From assembly GCA_963728845.1 (NCBI GenBank), contig CAVSLS010000055.1, positions 62,001 to 126,000 on the forward strand: a stretch of DNA of 64,000 bases, in the 5' to 3' direction. Origin of the DNA: Bog-473 sp963728845. GTDB taxonomy: Bacteria > Actinomycetota > Acidimicrobiia > Acidimicrobiales > RAAP-2. Numbering within the stretch: the stretch's first letter is position 1; every line of letters begins with the position of its first letter. Shown here piece by piece: positions 35,392 through 43,905 of this stretch. Below the pieces are notes generated by a model. The model did not search any database, was not told the origin of the DNA, and worked only from the letters and a program-made list of their open reading frames with translations. A program made the translations under genes and the position numbers.

Positions 35392-36749
35392 CTAGCCGAC
35401 AGGCGTGCCGGCGGAGGATTGATGGGGACAGCGGGTGTAAATCGATCCCGGGTTGCTACCCGAACCGTTCAGGATCGAGCCCGCCAACTCGAAGCACACG
35501 AAGACGGGCTTCCTCGCGTTCACCGTGACGTAGTTGCTCCCCGGACCTGAATAAAGGCGCTGCAGGTGTTGGTCGTAATGGGATAGGTGTGGCCGCCGCC
35601 ACGCTTCCAGTTGACCGGCGAGGTGAGGCCGTTGGCAGTGACGGCCGTGATCGTGTTGATCGCTTGATGACGCCGGGCTGGGTCGGGTTGGGGCCGGCGG
35701 TTTTGAGACCGGCACCAGCAGCGCCGCCGACTGCCAACCCTGGAGCGCCACCTCGTCGTAGACCCACTTGGGCTGGTACTGCTTCATCGCCGAGATGTAC
35801 TGGGTCAGCCCGGGGTAGTCCTTCTGTGACGCGTCGAAAGGCACGTGCTGGATGTTGAAGTACATGCCCTGCATCAGGTTTTGGTACTGGTTCAACGTGC
35901 TCTGGTCGTTACCGTTCAGCCACAGCTGCTTGGCCTGGATCCCGTACTGCTGCACGCCCGCGCCAGGCTGACGTTGCCGTTAACGTCCATGCAGCTGAGG
36001 ATCAAGTTGGTTCCGGCCGGCTTCATACGTTGCGCGTCAGGGGTGACGCTGCCGCCGTAGCTGATGCTCGTGTCCACGTAGCTGACCTTGATGCCTGCTT
36101 TTTTGAAGGCTGACACTGCCTGGTTGCACGACCCATTCGAAGCGGCGATGTTGTAGGCAAGAATGCCACCGACGGGTTGGGCTCAACCTTCTTCGCCAGA
36201 TAGATCCACGCTGGGTCGCCCGCTGCGTAGTACTGGACCGAGCCTCCCGCGGCGAAGAGGTTTTGCGGCCGCCCAGTTGCCGGTCACGTTGTACCCGAAC
36301 GTCGGAGTGCACGTTTGGACGAAATAGTTCGGGGAGAAGAAGGCGGTCGCCACCCCCGCGACTGCGAAAACATGGTCCTGGTTGACCAAGGTGTGCTCCA
36401 GGGCCGTGACCTGGCTCGGATTGCCGGTGTCGTCAGTGTTGTAGGTGAGCTCAATCTTGCGCCCGTTGACGCCGCCGTGAGCGTTGACGTAGTCGAAGTA
36501 CGCCTGGATACCCGGGACGAGGGACTCGAAATTGGACGCAAATGGGCCCGTCAGGGTCGACATCGCACCGGTGTTGATGCTCGTTGCAGTGACGCCCGGC
36601 GACTGGTTCGCCGCGGCACACGCGCCGGTGGCGGCCAGCTGCCGCACCGCTGCAGTCGCTCTCGATGCCGGAAGCGCCAGCACTATTCCCGATGCAACAA
36701 TCAGTAGCGCGCACGCGTAGCAGATACGCGTGCGATTGCTCCGCTGCAT
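35392..36749 (-). pseudogene. ABC transporter substrate-binding protein (LivJ-like), frameshifted
   Basis: ATG 36749 opens a signal peptide: MQRSNRTRICYACALLIVAS, GIVLALPASRATA. Then TSINTGAMSTLTGPFASNFE, IQAYFDYVNAHGGVNGRKIE and LTYNTDDTGNPSQVTALEHT are typical of periplasmic_BP_6. After a shift near 36265, blocks such as LWLNGNDQSTLNQYQNLMQG and YISAMKQYQPKWVYDEVALQ follow in another frame. At least four indels. It captures the solute outside the membrane. In lipid-degrading actinobacteria such systems may carry acids or amides rather than amino acids, so the ligand is open. Confidence 0.7.
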
Positions 36750-36974
36750 ATGGTTCTCATGGCCTCCCCATCGTTCCAGTTGGTCATCATCAACCCCCGA
36801 TCAGGCTCTCGCCTCTACGATCCACCGCCGCCGGTCACTGTAGCTGTAGGGCCTTGGGCCCATTGCTTCACCCCTTGTGTTCTCTATCACTTGTCGGAGC
36901 TGCTCTTCCTTCACCCCATCGGGTTTGTTCAGCTTTCACGGTCGTCGCGTTCACGAACCTCGTTTCGTCTCGCC

Positions 36975-38730
36975 TCAGGCCAGGAACAACCTCTGGCGGT
37001 CGAACTCCCGCAGCGCCCGCACTTCGTCGGAGCGGACCGCCGACAGCACCTCCACCTGGCGCACCACATCGGGCTGGTAGCCGCAGGACGACACGAACGG
37101 CGCGCACCCTCTCCTCCGGCGTCCCGTCCCCGTCGGGCACCGCGGCCAGGCGCAGCACGCCGTCGTCCCGGCGCAGGATGCCCTTGTCGGTGACGACGCT
37201 CACGACTCGTTGGCCCGGTGACGTCACGTAGGCGACCGTGGCCGGCAACCGCTCCGGGCGGGCCAGGGTCACGACGACGCATGCGGTGGCGCGGCTGGCC
37301 ACGTCGTTGGCCCCGCCCGACCCGACCAGGAATCGCCCACCGGCCAGCTGGGTGGAGTTCAAGCTCCCGTCGCGGTCGACCTCGGCCGCGCCGAGGCATC
37401 CAACCGTCGTCGTGCCCGGGCCGCCGATCACCATGCCGAGAACCGCGGAGGCGTCCGACAGGTACGGGGTGGCCGGGAAGACCCGCTGGTTGAAGATGTA
37501 CGGGTCCGCCGGCGTGGGCTGGTACCCCCACAGCCCGAGCTCCGCGGTCAGCATCACGTTGCGCCCGGCGGCCCGCGCCCGGGCGACGGCGACCCAGGCG
37601 GCGAGGTTCGCCACGCCCGCGCCGGCCAGCACGGCGTCGGCATCCACTGCGGCGACGACCCGCTCCACTTCTCGTGCCCCCAAGGAGGCCGCCTGCTCCC
37701 ACGGCGTGACGGTGGGATCCTCGACGACGGGGTTGGCGTCGGCGTCGGCCTTCCACGACATGGGGTCGGAGCGACCCTCGAGCCACAGGAGCCGCTCCGA
37801 GCCCACGCGGCTGAGATAGTCCTCGTGCGTCACCGGACCGAGCACCCACTGCTCCACGTAGTCGTCGAGCTCGTCGTTCGCCGCGGCGTCGGCCACGGCG
37901 CTCCAGTGCGCGATGTCCTCGCCGTAGCTGCGGACCGGCAGGCCCGGCGCGTAGCAACCGCCCGGGTGAGCGCCGTAGGGAGCTTCCACCACGGCGAGGA
38001 CGCGGTGGCCGGGCAGGCGCACCCGGTGCCCGAGACCCTCGAGGTCGTCGACGACACGCTCGACGGTCGCCACGACGCCACGACGAGCGGCCCACGCGCC
38101 CCACACGCCGTCGAGGAGGGGCTCGGAGAAAGCGAGATTCCCCGCCGGATCGGCGGCGGCGGCGTGCACCAGCGCGACGTCGGGGGCCAGGGGCTGGAGC
38201 AGACCGAGTGGACCGAACGGGGAGTCGACGACGGTGAACGCCTCGTTGTCGGCCATGGACGAGCCGACCAGCGACCCGGTCACCGCCGCGGGCAATCCCC
38301 GGGCGGCCGCCTCCAGCCGCTGGGACAACGTGAGGATGGACCAGTGCTCGACCTCGACCTCGCCCGATTCGTAGGCCGCACGGAAGACCGGGTTCGGCGT
38401 GTAGGTCGGAAAGCTGTTGCCCGAATAGGCCGTGACGACCTTACGGACGAGACCACCGCGGAAGAAGAGAGCACCCAGAGCGCCCAGACTGGTCATGACG
38501 AGCGTGAAGCCCGGGTCAGTGCCCCAGAAGAGACGGGCCAGTTCGCGCCCGGCCGCCGTCCAGCGGCTGTGCCCGAGCATCAGGTGGACGGTGTCTCCGG
38601 GCCGGACGCTGCGCGCCACGGCATCTTCGAGCGATGTGACGACCGGGCCGTCCGGTGTCGAGGCGGCAGGAGTCACAATTTCCGCTTCTCGTCGGGCCAC
38701 ACGACCGCGAAATACCTGGTCCAACGTCAC
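36975..38730 (-). CDS. CoA-transferase, fused A and B subunits, one C-terminal frameshift
   Basis: About 585 residues. The first half (SLEDAVARSVRPGDTVHLML, ALGALFFRGGLVRKVVTAYS) is the alpha-type domain. The second half carries LTAELGLWGYQPTPADPYIF, where the Glu of AELG is the expected catalytic residue, and GGPGTTTVGCLGAAEVDRDG. An extra base near 37090 shifts to FVSSCGYQPDVVRQVEVL and ends RLFLA, TGA 36975. It transfers CoA between acids (glutaconate/3-oxoacid type). GTG 38730 after CTGGGGGC is preferred; GTG 38757 lies inside the operator and would require a leaderless mRNA. Related heterodimers (IpdAB) open steroid rings; a fused form is unusual. Confidence 0.78.
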
Positions 38731-38750
38731 TTTTGCCCCCAGACCAAACC

Positions 38751-38764
38751 TGACCACCGTGTCA
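38751..38764. promoter_or_regulatory. TGAC-N6-GTCA operator, site 5 (TetR autoregulatory)
   Basis: TGACCACCGTGTCA between the CoA-transferase (-) and the TetR gene (+), 43 bases before ATG 38808. On the minus strand it follows TAACCT (38769-38764), a -10-like hexamer also found before sites 6 and 7. The site thus sits where a repressor would block transcription of the CoA-transferase and of its own gene. Confidence 0.65.
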
Positions 38765-38807
38765 GGTTAGCCATTTCGACCGTGGCCGGCACTACCATTC
38801 AACGGGC

Positions 38808-39593
38808 ATGGGATCGCCGAGAGTCCAAGGTGACCCGGCACCCGTGACGAAGAAGCCCGGCCGCCCGGCAGCGGCGAAGAAGTCCACGACGTCGCGGGAC
38901 TCCGCCCGGGCCGCCACGACGTCGCCTCCCAACGGACGCAACCGGCCCGGCGGTCTCTCCTTCCCCGACGCCGACTCCGTGGGTGCTCCGGCCAGCAAGC
39001 GAGTCCTGCGCAGCCAGGGCCGGCGCACCATGCGCAAGCTCCTCGACGCGGCGATGGTCGCCTTCGACAAGCGGGGTTACCACGCCACTCGGGTGAACGA
39101 CGTGGTGGAGATCGCCAAGACATCCCACGGCACGTTCTACCTCTACTTCGCCAACAAGGAGGATCTCCTCCGTGCACTCGTGGCGGAGGCGGCCGGCGAG
39201 GCGCAGAGCCTCTACGACGCGCTGAGCACGCTGCCCGCGGAAGGTGGCGCCCCGCAATGGGGGGACGTGCACGGCTGGGTGAAGGCCTACTCCGAACTGT
39301 GGACCCGCTACGCCCCGCTCTTCCGGTCATGGACCGACCTGGCCACCATCGACCCCGAGCTGATCGACGTCATACGCCACACCTTCACGGTCATGTCGGG
39401 CGCGCTCTCCAATCAGATCGGGCCCGACTCCTCGGGTCACATCATCGATCCCGACGCGGCAGGCATGGCCACACTGGCCATGCTCGACCGCTTTCACTAC
39501 CTGCGTGAGTTCGTCCGCCAGCCGATCGACGACGTGGCCCTCGAGACCATCACGACCATGGTGTACCGGGCCCTCTTCGACCCGCACGCCTGA
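38808..39593 (+). CDS. TetR-family transcriptional regulator with basic N-terminal tail
   Basis: 261 residues. The first 70 are Pro/Ala/Lys/Ser-rich, with KKPGRPAAAKK at 15-25 resembling an AT-hook core (GRP). The DNA-binding domain spans about 72-120: RRTMRKLLDAAMVAFDKRGY, HATRVNDVVEIAKTSHGTFY, LYFANKEDL. A ligand domain follows (WVKAYSELWTRYAPLFRSWT). The N-terminal tail is longer than in most TetR proteins. Operator site 5 is in its promoter and six more copies lie before acyl-CoA genes, so it is the likely regulator of that set, probably released by an acyl-CoA. The ligand is not known. Confidence 0.85.
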   Translation: MGSPRVQGDPAPVTKKPGRPAAAKKSTTSRDSARAATTSPPNGRNRPGGLSFPDADSVGAPASKRVLRSQGRRTMRKLLDAAMVAFDKRGYHATRVNDVVEIAKTSHGTFYLYFANKEDLLRALVAEAAGEAQSLYDALSTLPAEGGAPQWGDVHGWVKAYSELWTRYAPLFRSWTDLATIDPELIDVIRHTFTVMSGALSNQIGPDSSGHIIDPDAAGMATLAMLDRFHYLREFVRQPIDDVALETITTMVYRALFDPHA

Positions 39594-39607
39594 GGCCGGC
39601 AGCCGGA

Positions 39608-40390
39608 CTAGTCGGGGCGGAACACACGGTCGAAGATCCCGTCGACCCCCGAGCCGTGCAGGGTGAGACCGCCGTCCACCACGATGTTCTGGCCGGTCAC
39701 GAACCGGGCCAGGTCGGAGCACAAGAAGACGACGACGTCGGCCACGTCCTCGGGCTCGCCGACCCGGCCGACGGGCGTCCCCTTCTCGAAGCGCTCCACC
39801 TGGTCGGGCATGAACTCGAACCAGGGGGCCGTCATGGCGGTGCGGATCATGCCGGGCGAGACGGCGTTGACCCGTATGGACGGGGCGTACTCCAGGGCGG
39901 CCGACGCCGTCAGCGCCGCCACGGCCGCCTTGCTGGCGGCATACGGCCCTTCTCCCGCAGCAGGTCGGGTCCCGCTGATGGACGCGGTGCTCACGATGCA
40001 GCCACCGCCGCCCGACAGCAGGTGAGGCGCGGCGGCGCGGATTCCGGCCCAGACACCGGTGAGGTTGACCCGGAGCACGCGCTCCCACTCGGCCGGGTCC
40101 AGCTCGTGCAGCCGGCCGAAGGCGGCGGTGCCCGCGTTGTTGTAGATGATGGACAGGCCGCCCAGTGCGGCCGCGGCCGCGTCCACGGCGGCCCGGAGCG
40201 CATCGGGATCGCTGACGTCGACGCCGAACGCGATCCCGCCGATCGCGCCCGCCACCGCCGCTGCCGACTCCTCGTCCACGTCGAGCACGGCAACCCGAGC
40301 ACCCTCTTCGGCCATGCGCCGGCAGGTGGCCCTCCCGATTCCCGAGCCGCCCCCGGTGACCACCGCCGCCCTGCCGTCAAGCAGACCCAT
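39608..40390 (-). CDS. Short-chain dehydrogenase/reductase
   Basis: 260 residues from ATG 40390. AAVVTGGGSGIGRATCRRMA (cofactor motif), VLDVDEESA (Asp favouring NAD), YNNAGTAAFG, VSTASISGTRPAAGEGPYAA and SKAAVAALTASAALEY (Ser-Tyr-Lys) define a classical SDR; FVTGQNIVVDGGLTLHG is the ending. It overlaps the upstream TesB gene by 14 bases, so the two are coupled. Probably oxidises a hydroxyacyl or alcohol intermediate. Convergent with TetR. Confidence 0.87.
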   Translation of the reverse strand: MGLLDGRAAVVTGGGSGIGRATCRRMAEEGARVAVLDVDEESAAAVAGAIGGIAFGVDVSDPDALRAAVDAAAAALGGLSIIYNNAGTAAFGRLHELDPAEWERVLRVNLTGVWAGIRAAAPHLLSGGGGCIVSTASISGTRPAAGEGPYAASKAAVAALTASAALEYAPSIRVNAVSPGMIRTAMTAPWFEFMPDQVERFEKGTPVGRVGEPEDVADVVVFLCSDLARFVTGQNIVVDGGLTLHGSGVDGIFDRVFRPD

Positions 40391-41294
40391 CGTCGGCTCC
40401 CGTCCCACGGTCCCGGTTCACCCAGGGGGGCGCCTCGAACGTCAGGGGTTCGTCCAGCTCCCGGATCAGCAGCTCCTGCGCCATGCTCAGGTGCAGCGAC
40501 CCGTCCTCACCGTGCATCGTGGCCCGGATGGTGGAGCGGCCACCCGCGTTGACGAGCGTCTGGAGATCGAAGATGCTCCAGGCGTCGGCCCGCCACCGGC
40601 GGTGGAACCACACGGCGTGATCCAGGCTGGCGTCGGTGTGGGTCCCCCAGGAGCCAAGGCTCAGGGGCCGGAAGGCCGCGCCGGTCATGTCGGAGAAATA
40701 GGCCAGCAGGCAGGCGTGCACCGCCGGATCGTCCGGCAGAGGCTCGCGGGTGCGGAACCAGCAGCGGCGGGTGGACAGGTAGGTGCCGTCCTCGCGTCGC
40801 TCGGTCGCCCCGAGCTCCCGGATGTCGAAGGGAAAGGGGGCCTCGAAGCCCTCGACATCGCGTGGCAGCGGGATGTCCGGGCCCACCGGCAGCTGGTAGT
40901 CGTCGCCGTCTTCGGGGGCGTGAAACGAGCAAGTCATGCGGAAGGTCTCCTTGCCCTCCACCGTGCTCACCACTTCCCGGGTGCTGAAGGAACGCCCGTC
41001 CCGGACCCGGCCCACAGTGTGGAGCGCCTGCGACCCGGGGCGCGTCGGACGCAGGAAGTAGCCGTGCAGCGAGTGCACGTCGAGGTTGGCGGCCACCGTC
41101 TGGAACGCCGCGCTCAGCGCCTGGGCTACGACCATGCCTCCGAACGTGCGACCTCCGACCCACCAATTGGGGCTCGAGGACGTGAACGTCGCCTTCCCGT
41201 CCTCGGGTTCAGACGGTCGAACCGTGACGGCCTCCACGAGGTCGGCGACGCTGGCCGACACGACCTCGGCTTCTTCTGCGTCGTCAAGATCCAC
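40377..41294 (-). CDS. Acyl-CoA thioesterase II (TesB-like)
   Basis: 305 residues with a double hotdog fold. WVGGRTFGGMVVAQALSAAF is the first hotdog and VHSLHGYFLRPTRPGSQALH follows; RDGRSFSTREVVSTVEGKET is the RDG motif, and ASLDHAVWFHRRWRADAW holds the catalytic Asp. It hydrolyses acyl-CoA to free acid and CoA, which would recover CoA or terminate oxidation. Second gene of the AllA-like / TesB / SDR operon, starting 37 bases after AllA. Confidence 0.87.
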   Translation of the reverse strand: MDLDDAEEAEVVSASVADLVEAVTVRPSEPEDGKATFTSSSPNWWVGGRTFGGMVVAQALSAAFQTVAANLDVHSLHGYFLRPTRPGSQALHTVGRVRDGRSFSTREVVSTVEGKETFRMTCSFHAPEDGDDYQLPVGPDIPLPRDVEGFEAPFPFDIRELGATERREDGTYLSTRRCWFRTREPLPDDPAVHACLLAYFSDMTGAAFRPLSLGSWGTHTDASLDHAVWFHRRWRADAWSIFDLQTLVNAGGRSTIRATMHGEDGSLHLSMAQELLIRELDEPLTFEAPPWVNRDRGTGADDGSA

Positions 41295-41330
41295 GCCGGG
41301 CTCCCGTGGTTCCCATGTCGGATCCGACCG

Positions 41331-41847
41331 TCACGCCAGGTCCACCTCGACCGACAGGCCTTTCGCGGCCAGGTCCACGCGCCGGTTGTCCTCGGCATAG
41401 CGAAGCCCCTGGACGTTGAAGAGTCGCACCTCGGGGCCCTCGATCGGGAAGGGCCCCCAGTGCCAGGTGCCCCGATGAAGCACCAGGGGCTCGAGGGGCT
41501 CGATCCGAAAGGCGCGGATGGACTCGGCGTCCGCCTCGTCGGCGAACTCCACACGGGCCAGGCGCCACCACGATGACGGCCGGGACGTTCAGGGGCATGA
41601 GGGACTGGGTGTGGGTGTCGTGGCGGTAGAGCATCTCGCAGCGCAGGCCCCGAGCCGTCTCGGGCACCTCGCTGCGGGCATGTCCGATGAGGTTCACGTG
41701 GGCGTCCCCCCATTCGAACGTCATCTTGTGCTCACCATCCCGAGGATCGGTGTCGGCGACGGGGACCCAGCCGAAGGGAGACCATTCGGCCTCCGTCAAC
41801 GGACAGGGGACCACCGCTCGTGCTGTGGAGGCTGCGTCTGCGGACAT
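41331..41847 (-). CDS. Ureidoglycolate lyase (AllA)-like protein, one frameshift
   Basis: ATG 41847 opens SADAASTARAVVPCPLTEAE. Then WSPFGWVPVADTDPRDGEHK, HVNLIGHARSEVPETARGLR and EMLYRHDTHTQSLMPLNVPA are typical of the AllA cupin-like fold (conserved R.DxHtQ..i pl). A missing base near 41560 shifts to RLARVEFADEADAESIRAFR, GTWHWGPFPI and AKGLSVEVDLA. AllA releases urea from ureidoglycolate, but no other allantoin genes are nearby. Linked to TesB and an SDR and to operator site 6, it may act on another substrate. Confidence 0.72.
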
Positions 41848-41913
41848 CGCTCACTTTCGTCTGCGTCGACCCAGTCAAGCGGCGGTGCGCCGGGGTATCC
41901 CAGCCGCCTAACC

Positions 41914-41927
41914 TGACACCGAAGTCA
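41914..41927. promoter_or_regulatory. TGAC-N6-GTCA operator, site 6
   Basis: TGACACCGAAGTCA, preceded by CTAACC so that TAACCT (41909-41914) could be a -10. It is 28 bases upstream of the cupin gene (+) and 66 bases upstream of the AllA-like gene (-). Confidence 0.65.
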
Positions 41928-41954
41928 GTCTAGGAAATTTGGGAGGCCCTCAGA

Positions 41955-42338
41955 ATGGACGTGCGAAGCATTGAGGCCAAGGCGCCGGTGGTGGAGCACA
42001 ACGGCACCGTCCCGGTCTGGTGGATGATCGAATCCCGCGAGTTCAAGGACATCACCGACGGGGGCTACCTGGAGCTGGTCAACGAATTCGAAGTCCCCGG
42101 TGGTGGCTTGGTCGATCCGCATTCCCACCCCACCCATGAGTTCTATTACGTGATGAACGGCAAGGGGATCATGACCATTGACGGCGAGGATCGACCCATC
42201 TCCCAAGGCGATCTGGTCTACATCCCGCCGGACAAGGTTCACTCTCTGCGGCCGATCAGCGACCACGCTCCCATCCACTGCTTCTGCTTCGCCATCGGCG
42301 TGAAGGGTGCCGGCGCCATCAACTACACGACGCACTAG
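41955..42338 (+). CDS. Cupin-domain protein
   Basis: 127 residues, one beta-barrel. Motif 1 is VDPHSHPTHEFYYVMNGKG (two His and a Glu as metal ligands) and motif 2 is GDLVYIPPDKVHSLRPIS (third His). GGGAGG lies about nine bases before ATG 41955. Such small cupins are metal-dependent isomerases, dioxygenases or binding proteins. The operator 28 bases upstream joins it to the acyl-CoA regulon. It ends directly against the IS630 remnant, so any former partner gene downstream may have been displaced. Confidence 0.82.
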   Translation: MDVRSIEAKAPVVEHNGTVPVWWMIESREFKDITDGGYLELVNEFEVPGGGLVDPHSHPTHEFYYVMNGKGIMTIDGEDRPISQGDLVYIPPDKVHSLRPISDHAPIHCFCFAIGVKGAGAINYTTH

Positions 42339-42829
42339 GTGGTCCCAGCCCTGGCGCGCCGAGAGCTTCAAGCTCTCCACCGACCCGCTCTACATCGAAA
42401 AGGTCAAAGACGTGGTCGGGCTCTGTCTAGGACGCGCCCGAGCACGCCGTCGTGCTCGGGCGTCGACGAGAAGTCCCAGATCGAAGCGCTCGACCGCTTC
42501 CAGCCCCTCTTGCCCATGCTCCCCGGAACGCCGAACGAAGGTCCCACGACGACACCCGTCACGGCACCACCTCGCTCTTGCCGCCCTCTCCACCCTCGAC
42601 GGCACCGTCATCACCTCCTTGCACAAGCGACACCGGGCCATCGAGTTCAAGAAGTTCCTCGAGCGCATCGACAACGAGGTCCCCGCCGACCTCGACGTCC
42701 ACCTCATCGCCGACAACTACGCCACGCACAGAGCCGAGCCATCAGCGCTGGCTGGCCCGTCACCCGAGATTCATTGCACTTCGTCCCCGCCGGCTCGAGC
42801 TGGCTCAACCTCGTCGAGCGGTGTTGAGT
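42339..42829 (+). mobile_element. IS630-family transposase remnant
   Basis: About 490 bases holding the middle of an IS630 transposase in three frames: FKLSTDPLYIEKVKDVVGLC, then (shifted) DEKSQIEALDRFQPLLPMLP with the first catalytic Asp, LDGTVITSLHKRHRAIEFKK, NEVPADLDVHLIADNYATH with the second Asp, and SSWLNLVER near the third acidic residue. Start, N-terminal HTH and the end after LVER are missing, and there are at least three indels. No terminal inverted repeats are evident. It is a non-functional scar between the cupin and dehydrogenase genes. Confidence 0.8.
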
Positions 42830-42832
42830 TGA

Positions 42833-43798
42833 CTGGCTCGCGTCCTCGTCACCCGCCCGCTGACGGAGGGCGGGACCGATCCCCTGCTGGAGGCGGGCCA
42901 CGAGATCGTGGAGCAGGGCGACGGCGCTGCACTGTCGCCGGACGAGTTGACGGCCCTCGCGGCAGAGTGCGACGGGATCGTCTGCCACCTCACCGATCGC
43001 ATGGACGCAGCCGTACTCGAGGTCGGACGAGCGGGCCGGCTGCGGGTGGTGGCGAATGCCGCAGTCGGGTACGACAACATCGACGTCGTCACGGCGCACT
43101 CCCTCGGCATCACGGTGTGCAACACACCGGGCGTGCTGGACGACACCACGGCGGACCTCGCGTTCCTTCTGATCCTGACGGCCACACGCTTGGCATCCGA
43201 TGCCGAGAGGGATCTGCGGGAGGGCCGATGGAGGGGCTGGGGGTTCGGCACCCACCTGGCGCGCGACGTGCACGGATCGGTGCTGGGACTGGTCGGATTC
43301 GGACGCATCGCGCGAGCCGTGGCGCAACGGGCGAGCGGCTTCGACATGGACGTCATCCACACCGCTCGACACGACACGGGATTGCGCGGCTTCGTACCGA
43401 CACTCGAGGAAGTGCTCACACAATCTGACATCGTGAGCGTGCATGTTCCGCTCACCGAGTCCACCCGCCACCTCATCGGCGCGGCGGAGCTCGACCTGAT
43501 GAAACCGACTGCAGTCCTCATCAACACGGCGCGCGGCCCGGTGGTCGACGAGAACGCGTTGGTCGATGCCCTGGAGGCCGGCACGATCTTCGCCGCGGGC
43601 CTCGACGTCTTCGACGGCGAGCCGTCGGTGAACCCACGGCTGCTGAGTGCGCCGAGGACCACCCTGCTTCCTCACATCGGAAGTGCAACCATCGCCACGA
43701 GGACCCGCATGGCTCGGCTCGCGTGCCAGGGGGTCTGCGACGTCTTGGCTGGGCTCACACCTCCGAATGTCGTGCTGGCCGCGCAGCAACCCAACTAG
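42833..43798 (+). CDS. D-isomer-specific 2-hydroxyacid dehydrogenase, start codon unclear
   Basis: The frame runs from TGA 42830 without a normal start. LARVLVTRPLTEGGTDPLLE is plainly the family N-terminus, so CTG 42833 stands where ATG is expected; GTG 42908 is the next start. Then VVANAAVGYDNIDV, LGLVGFGRIARAVAQRAS (NAD fold), LINTARGPVVDE (catalytic Arg), AAGLDVFDGEPSV (Glu) and LLPHIGSATIATR (His) follow. It reduces glyoxylate, hydroxypyruvate or a 2-oxoacid. About 321 residues from CTG. The transposase remnant abuts its first codon and may have removed its start and promoter. Confidence 0.8.
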   Translation: MARVLVTRPLTEGGTDPLLEAGHEIVEQGDGAALSPDELTALAAECDGIVCHLTDRMDAAVLEVGRAGRLRVVANAAVGYDNIDVVTAHSLGITVCNTPGVLDDTTADLAFLLILTATRLASDAERDLREGRWRGWGFGTHLARDVHGSVLGLVGFGRIARAVAQRASGFDMDVIHTARHDTGLRGFVPTLEEVLTQSDIVSVHVPLTESTRHLIGAAELDLMKPTAVLINTARGPVVDENALVDALEAGTIFAAGLDVFDGEPSVNPRLLSAPRTTLLPHIGSATIATRTRMARLACQGVCDVLAGLTPPNVVLAAQQPN

Positions 43799-43905
43799 CA
43801 CCGACCGTTCCATCCAGGTCTGGAGTCCCCAAGGAATTCCTGTCGGTCGACGGATACGATCGGTTCACGGCTTGGGGGAACTCCGATCACTGGAGGGAGG
43901 TGACG

